In this document: positions 41,916-46,141 of the stretch, piece by piece | Numbering within the stretch: position 1 is the stretch's first letter | Layout of the letters: each line of letters begins with the position of its first letter | Assembly (NCBI RefSeq): GCF_937873925.1 | Contig: NZ_CALNAT010000170.1 | Location: 1 to 46,141, forward strand | Direction: 5' to 3' | Length of the DNA: 46,141 bases | Origin: an uncultured Proteiniphilum sp. | GTDB lineage: Bacteria; Bacteroidota; Bacteroidia; Bacteroidales; Dysgonomonadaceae | Position numbers and translations under genes: made by a program | Notes under the pieces: model-generated | What the model was told of the DNA's origin: nothing | What the model saw: the letters and a program-made list of their open reading frames with translations, nothing else | The model's database searches: none

Positions 41916-44042
41916 TTATTCAACTTCGTGTAACACTTCCGACCAGTCGTTGATACCGATGATCGATTTATATGGATCGAAAGCTTTGTCTTCCCAGGGG
42001 GTGTCGGCTGCCTGATAAAGATGCCAAACCGGTTTTTTCCCGGCAGGGTCCGTTTCGTCGTCCGGATATTTGCGGAGTCCGATGCGAAGCCCAAATTCCC
42101 CGCGCGCGTCCATCCAGTTATGCCACTGGAAAGCATCGATCCCATCGAGGTACTTCATTTTTTTCCAGGCATAGGCGAATCCGGCCGCCTGTTCGGCAAG
42201 ATCCTTCCCGGAATAGGAGCGTGAATTCGTACCGTTTTCCGATAGCCAGACGGTTCTTTTTTGCGTGCCGAGGTATTTATTTTCAGGCAGCTTGATCCAT
42301 TTATCCAGCACCTCGAGGTTTTTGAAGGTAACCATCGGCGAATTCATTGCAAAAGTGGCCGATCGGTCGTTCCACGTTTTTGGCTCGTTCAGGTCTTCCG
42401 GATAGGGATGGTAGGCTATCCCCCATTGGAAATCGCCTTCTACCTCCGAATAGCGGAGTAACCCGTTCAGAAGGTCGAGGGTGGAATAATCCCCGTCAAC
42501 AGGGACCGGTTCAGCCCATGAATGGGTGAATGATGCGAACACCTCGCTGTTTTCATCGTATTGGCGGGCGATATTGTAGCACAGGCGCATCGATTTATGA
42601 TACGCGTTGAGGAAAACATGCAGCGGCCGGTCCTGCCCCATGTTTGTCCATACATTTCCCGCGTCTACTTCGTTGTGCATGATCCAGTGGTGGATGCGTC
42701 CGTATTTATTGTCTTCCCTGTTATAACGGTTGGCCAGAAAGTCGAGCGCGGCCGCGTAACAATGGACGCTTTCCACGGAGGTCATATTCGGCATGGTATA
42801 AAAAGCACTCTCTCCTCCGAAATGTTCATCCTGGAGTAACCGCCCGATGGCCGGGTCGGCAGATTGGCTTTCCGGATTAACCAAGATGATGGCTGCCACA
42901 ATAATGTTATGCTTTAACGCTTCAAGCATCGTGCGGTCGAATCCCTCAACCGAGGCGGTATTGAAATAGTATATCTTGCCATCGTACTCGTGCGCTATCG
43001 TGTTCTCCTGTTCTTCGAGGTACATGAAGCGGGTGATCCATATATTGACCGTGATGCTGGTAACCGGGAAATCGGTCAGATCGGAGGTGTGTCCTCTGCC
43101 GATATGATACCCTCCAATTCCTTTTCTTCCGGCAAGTACTCCTTTCGGCATGGTTCGTTCCGGCTTGATATGATCGGCGTACCTGGCCGACGAAAGAATT
43201 TTACCATGCTTGGTCACGACCCATTTGGAGAGAGCCTGGTCGTAACGAAACCCATCGATATCCACATACCTTTCCATTTCAATGGAGAAAGGTGATGGAG
43301 GCAGCTCCTCGCCCTTGAACTGTTCAGGTTTGATGATATCTTCCCACGGTTTCACCGCATGAAGCATTGCCTTACCACCGTCGGAAAGGTAATTCCCCTC
43401 TATAAGGACCGTGGAATCCTGTACTTCGACACGGGTAATAAAGGACTCGTAAGTGTTCGATAAATAACTTGCTGATTGGTCGTTCGCTTGCTTGTCGAGG
43501 TTCCTGAAAGCCTCTTTTTCCATGACAAGCGCATTTTCTGCCTCATTGCGTTTACGGAAACGAATATTACGTATCACTAATTCCGCGTTGGGACGATCAC
43601 CGAAATCCAGCCGGAGCAAATCTGTTTCCGGGTTCCAGTTAAAGTGTTCAATGGATTCACTTAAGTCGACGGAATAGACCGCCATCTCCCCGGTGGGCTC
43701 CATTCCGGGGCATTTTTGGCTGCCGGCGACGTTGGAGCCGAAAGACCCTGTTTCCTTTGAAAGGAAGAAAACTTCCAGAAAATTAATTCCCTCTGCCGAA
43801 CTGTATTCAAAGGTAAGTACCGATTGTTCTTTGCCCAACGGTTTGTTCAATCCTTTCAGGGAAATGTACGGATCTCCTCCTTTCGTGGTTATGCTATACC
43901 CGTATTCCTCGAGGGAATCTATTTCCATATGGTGGACAGTAGAGAGATCGAAGCGCAGGTATTCGGAACCTCCGGTATTACAGCCTCCGGCGAATAGATA
44001 GATAAGCGTGGATAGAATAAGGGGATATCTTGATTTCATCAT
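41916..44042 (-). CDS. DUF5722-like lipoprotein, putative clan GH-A-type glycosidase
   Basis: A 708-residue lipoprotein (Cys21 in FAGGC). The N-terminal 165 residues form a beta-rich domain (RFDLSTVHHMEIDSLEEYGY, LLRLDFGDRPNAELVIRNIRF). After a helical linker, residues about 200-690 resemble DUF5722 proteins. Motifs suggest a clan GH-A TIM barrel: HHWIMHNEVDAGNVWTNMG at 451-469 carries an Asn457-Glu458 pair like the acid/base of the clan, and TVWLSENGTNS at 597-607 carries Glu602 in the position of the nucleophile, 144 residues later. GIAYHPYPEDLN lies between them, as expected. No biochemical role is known to me for this family. It follows the GH99-like gene by 15 bases and precedes the 947-residue protein by 18 bases. 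Confidence 0.7.
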   Translation of the reverse strand: MMKSRYPLILSTLIYLFAGGCNTGGSEYLRFDLSTVHHMEIDSLEEYGYSITTKGGDPYISLKGLNKPLGKEQSVLTFEYSSAEGINFLEVFFLSKETGSFGSNVAGSQKCPGMEPTGEMAVYSVDLSESIEHFNWNPETDLLRLDFGDRPNAELVIRNIRFRKRNEAENALVMEKEAFRNLDKQANDQSASYLSNTYESFITRVEVQDSTVLIEGNYLSDGGKAMLHAVKPWEDIIKPEQFKGEELPPSPFSIEMERYVDIDGFRYDQALSKWVVTKHGKILSSARYADHIKPERTMPKGVLAGRKGIGGYHIGRGHTSDLTDFPVTSITVNIWITRFMYLEEQENTIAHEYDGKIYYFNTASVEGFDRTMLEALKHNIIVAAIILVNPESQSADPAIGRLLQDEHFGGESAFYTMPNMTSVESVHCYAAALDFLANRYNREDNKYGRIHHWIMHNEVDAGNVWTNMGQDRPLHVFLNAYHKSMRLCYNIARQYDENSEVFASFTHSWAEPVPVDGDYSTLDLLNGLLRYSEVEGDFQWGIAYHPYPEDLNEPKTWNDRSATFAMNSPMVTFKNLEVLDKWIKLPENKYLGTQKRTVWLSENGTNSRSYSGKDLAEQAAGFAYAWKKMKYLDGIDAFQWHNWMDARGEFGLRIGLRKYPDDETDPAGKKPVWHLYQAADTPWEDKAFDPYKSIIGINDWSEVLHEVE

Positions 44043-44057
44043 TTTCTTTCAAGTTTT

Positions 44058-45869
44058 TTATTCAGAGAAAACAAAGTTAAACCGTCCCCCGGGGGCGGTA
44101 TCGCCGTTTACATAAAAATCCATGATATTGCCGTTCTCCTGCATGTTGTCATTCCATTTGAATTCAACATTGATCCTCGTATTTTTCAGTGAAAGGATAT
44201 CCCGGTCGATTTCGATCTCGAGACGATTCTCTTTTACTGCATACGGGCATTCAGCCACTTTTTCCCATTCCCATCGGTTTCCCACATTTTTCTCCACGAT
44301 CACTTTCTTCTTGTCCGGGCTCTGCCTGTTTACGATAATATCATATCCGTTCCATCCGGTCGATTTATCCCGATCGACATCGATAAAGAGCATCATCCAG
44401 TTCCTGTCTTTGGGGGATGTTAGTTTGTCGGCCGTTTCCACATAAAAATACAGGTTTTTGTTGTCTCTCGCTACTTTGGCTTTCACGATATCATTGCGCC
44501 CGGTAGTATTGACATAATAGGTGTTGTTCCTTCCCCGATGGTCGCGGTGAGAGGTGTTTCCCTTATAATGATTGTACTCGGGTGATACGCTGTCCCACTG
44601 ACCGGAGGATTTTCCTATCGTGATGGTCTTTGGGGCAGATACATCGGCCTGGGGAGACATGCCTTTGAATTTCCTGACCTTATCTACCAGCTGCAGGTAA
44701 TACACATCGCCCTTGTCTCCCCATCCTTTGTTGGGTTCAATATCCCGGCTGTGCTCCCAGTCGAATTGATCGACAAATGAAAAGGGATCACCGGTCCAAT
44801 TGTGTTCGGGAAGCCATTGCCCGGCGGTAAATTCGTTCCAGCCCGTGACGAAAACGAGTTCCGGGTCGAGTTCAAACGCTCTTTCCCATTGTTCCTGAAA
44901 ATTCCATCCATACAGGTATCCGTCCACCCTGGGATCGAACCCATTCCTTTGGGAGAAACTACGTCCCTGCGATCCCGGCAGATTAAAGGCGCTGCAATGC
45001 CCGTTGGTTTCGGGTGCAGCGTTTTGCGCCACGCCCACCGTCACTTGTTCGTAACTTCCATTGGCTTGTTTTATATACCCGTGTTGCGGATAATTTTCCA
45101 ACCATCCCCATTGGTCGTCCCTCCCCGGCCCATCTACATAATCCGGTTGTCCCGGCCTGAAGGTGAAGAAACCGGCTATTTCCCTGTCTTCCTGTTGGTC
45201 GGTTAAATTATCCGGGTAAGCCATGATACAGGGTTTCCCTTTCCAATAGAACCATAAATTTTCATATCTCCCGGCTTTATAGATGTCGTTATAAAGTTGA
45301 CGGAGGGAAACCAACGAATGCGGCACGGGACCGAATGGAAGCATAAAAGCGATCTTGGGAACCTCTACCCCATCTTTCTGTGCCTGATCCCATGTCTTCA
45401 TCAATGCTTCATACGATTCACCCCAGGTCAGGGACCCGTTCGTGCAATCAAAGAAAACGACATCCACCTTAGCATCTGCAAGCATTTCAGCATGTTTCCG
45501 GAGAACCCACGGATCGGTGGTTTTGTAATAACCGAGTAACGGTTCTTCCCAGAAAAAGAATCCCGGTTTTCGTTTGCCCCAAGCCGGGTGGTTATAATCT
45601 TTCATTGCTTCGGGATGATTTCTTACAATCTCAGTGATGTTTTTCACAGTGGTTGTCGTGTCGTCATTCCCCTGATGCCATGTCCAGTAAAACATAGCCA
45701 CGTATTTATCCTTTGGGCTTCCCGTATCCGAATAATTGCGCAATTCTCTCCCAAGCCCATCTGTAGCGACCCACTGGTCGCTGTTTATCTGTTGAGCATT
45801 GGTCGGGAGATATGCCATCCATGCCATTAAATAGCCTATTCCGATGATTTTTTTTAAATTGAATAACAT
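44058..45869 (-). CDS. GH99/GH71-like secreted protein with C-terminal CBM9/DOMON-like module
   Basis: A 603-residue paralogue of the GH99-like set. It has a signal peptide (about 1-25, TNAQQ) but no lipobox, unlike the other three, so it is probably periplasmic. Family blocks are YVAMFYWTWH (56-65), FFWEEPLLGYY (105-115, Glu109), VDVVFFDCTNGS (135-146) and FVTGWNEFTAGQW (340-352, Glu346), with NEF instead of NEW. Then comes FVDQFDWEHSRDIEPNKG. The C-terminal module (about 415-603) has NWMMLFIDVDRD, STGWNGYDIIVN, VEFKWNDNMQEN and DTAPGGRFNFVF. It is the closest intact match to the remnant at 2681-3031. It lies 48 bases downstream of the truncated CDS at the right edge, in the minus operon. 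Confidence 0.82.
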   Translation of the reverse strand: MLFNLKKIIGIGYLMAWMAYLPTNAQQINSDQWVATDGLGRELRNYSDTGSPKDKYVAMFYWTWHQGNDDTTTTVKNITEIVRNHPEAMKDYNHPAWGKRKPGFFFWEEPLLGYYKTTDPWVLRKHAEMLADAKVDVVFFDCTNGSLTWGESYEALMKTWDQAQKDGVEVPKIAFMLPFGPVPHSLVSLRQLYNDIYKAGRYENLWFYWKGKPCIMAYPDNLTDQQEDREIAGFFTFRPGQPDYVDGPGRDDQWGWLENYPQHGYIKQANGSYEQVTVGVAQNAAPETNGHCSAFNLPGSQGRSFSQRNGFDPRVDGYLYGWNFQEQWERAFELDPELVFVTGWNEFTAGQWLPEHNWTGDPFSFVDQFDWEHSRDIEPNKGWGDKGDVYYLQLVDKVRKFKGMSPQADVSAPKTITIGKSSGQWDSVSPEYNHYKGNTSHRDHRGRNNTYYVNTTGRNDIVKAKVARDNKNLYFYVETADKLTSPKDRNWMMLFIDVDRDKSTGWNGYDIIVNRQSPDKKKVIVEKNVGNRWEWEKVAECPYAVKENRLEIEIDRDILSLKNTRINVEFKWNDNMQENGNIMDFYVNGDTAPGGRFNFVFSE

Positions 45870-45917
45870 AATTGTTTGTGTTTAACTGATTATTTTCCTT
45901 TGTAATCAAATTAGAAG

Positions 45918-46141
45918 TTATTGATTTTCATCTATTGGCAACCATGTGCAAACATGGTTCCCGTTATCCCAATTATTCACGGAAGCGTAATCGACCATAG
46001 TAATGGTTTTTCCGTTTTGAGTTGGAATCAACAATTGAAGTTTTGTGTTTTGCTGTGTGGGAGTTACAGGAACAGCTTCAATATATCCATTTTGGATCTT
46101 CAAAGAAACAGGCTGATTATAGTCTGCCTCTATATTCTCAT
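45918..46141 (-). CDS. C-terminal end of an unidentified protein (cut by window edge)
   Basis: The frame is open to the right edge of the window, so only the last 74 or so residues are seen, ending WDNGNHVCTWLPIDENQ. An in-frame TTG near 46103 is not needed as a start. The beta-rich fragment, with repeated SLKIQNGYIEAVPV and TMVDYASVNNW, looks like the C-terminal beta-domain of a secreted glycoside hydrolase (GH127-type proteins end in a similar way), but this is too little to assign. It is co-directional with and close to the GH99-like gene, so the minus operon continues beyond the window. Confidence 0.5.
   Translation of the reverse strand, partial: ENIEADYNQPVSLKIQNGYIEAVPVTPTQQNTKLQLLIPTQNGKTITMVDYASVNNWDNGNHVCTWLPIDENQ

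Noticed and set aside
1..46141. tRNA, rRNA, CRISPR arrays, insertion sequences and transposases
   Set aside because: None was visible: no direct-repeat arrays, no transposase-like frames and no cloverleaf-like segments in the gaps that I could recognise by eye.

Overview
The window comes from a Bacteroidetes chromosome, most likely order Bacteroidales. The evidence is a SusC/SusD pair, a hybrid two-component system (HTCS) regulator, many short-spaced secreted lipoproteins, poor Shine-Dalgarno sequences and a TAnnTTTG-type promoter. Nearly all of it is one large polysaccharide utilization locus (PUL) aimed at an L-rhamnose-containing glycan. Three GH78 alpha-L-rhamnosidases, an L-rhamnose mutarotase and a cytoplasmic TIM-barrel sugar isomerase-like protein point to rhamnose. 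The exact polymer cannot be read from the sequence. A GH20-type domain, five GH99/WbsX-like proteins and two esterase-like proteins suggest a decorated, possibly HexNAc-containing heteropolysaccharide.

Left flank (1-3063): a decayed border. Three gene remnants lie on the minus strand: the C-terminus of an AlbA/RecG-like ATP-binding protein, a frameshifted piece of an AraA/FucI-like sugar isomerase, and the C-terminal module of a GH99-like protein with an in-frame stop. An intact dihydroxy-acid dehydratase gene (ilvD, plus strand) sits among them. Next come a WbsX-type GH99-like lipoprotein gene and the HTCS regulator, both on the minus strand (3064-8644).

Plus-strand operon (8886-28580): GH78, GH99-like, SusC, SusD, a surface glycan-binding lipoprotein, then an intra-operon hairpin, an alpha/beta-hydrolase, a Big2-SGNH esterase, the TIM-barrel isomerase-like protein, a second GH99-like lipoprotein and a second GH78. 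The region between the regulator and this operon carries a GTACAAA-type inverted repeat and a Bacteroidetes-like promoter.

Minus-strand operon (46141 down to 28786, entering from the right edge): the end of an unidentified CDS, a GH99-like protein, a DUF5722-like clan-A-like enzyme, a large unassigned GH42-like protein, a variant GH78, a GH20 fused to a metallo-beta-lactamase-fold domain, a second unassigned GH42-like protein, rhaM and a GH99-like lipoprotein. The two operons converge on a perfect 38-bp palindrome at 28641-28678.

Inferred workflow: surface lipoproteins (glycan-binding protein, GH99-like enzymes, esterases) bind and cut the polymer; SusCD imports oligosaccharides; periplasmic GH78, GH20-MBL and the unassigned enzymes finish depolymerisation; the HTCS senses a released sugar; RhaM and the isomerase-like enzyme start rhamnose metabolism. 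The most novel items are the GH20-MBL fusion, the pair of unassigned GH42-like proteins, the DUF5722-like enzyme and the expanded GH99-like family with its shared C-terminal module.
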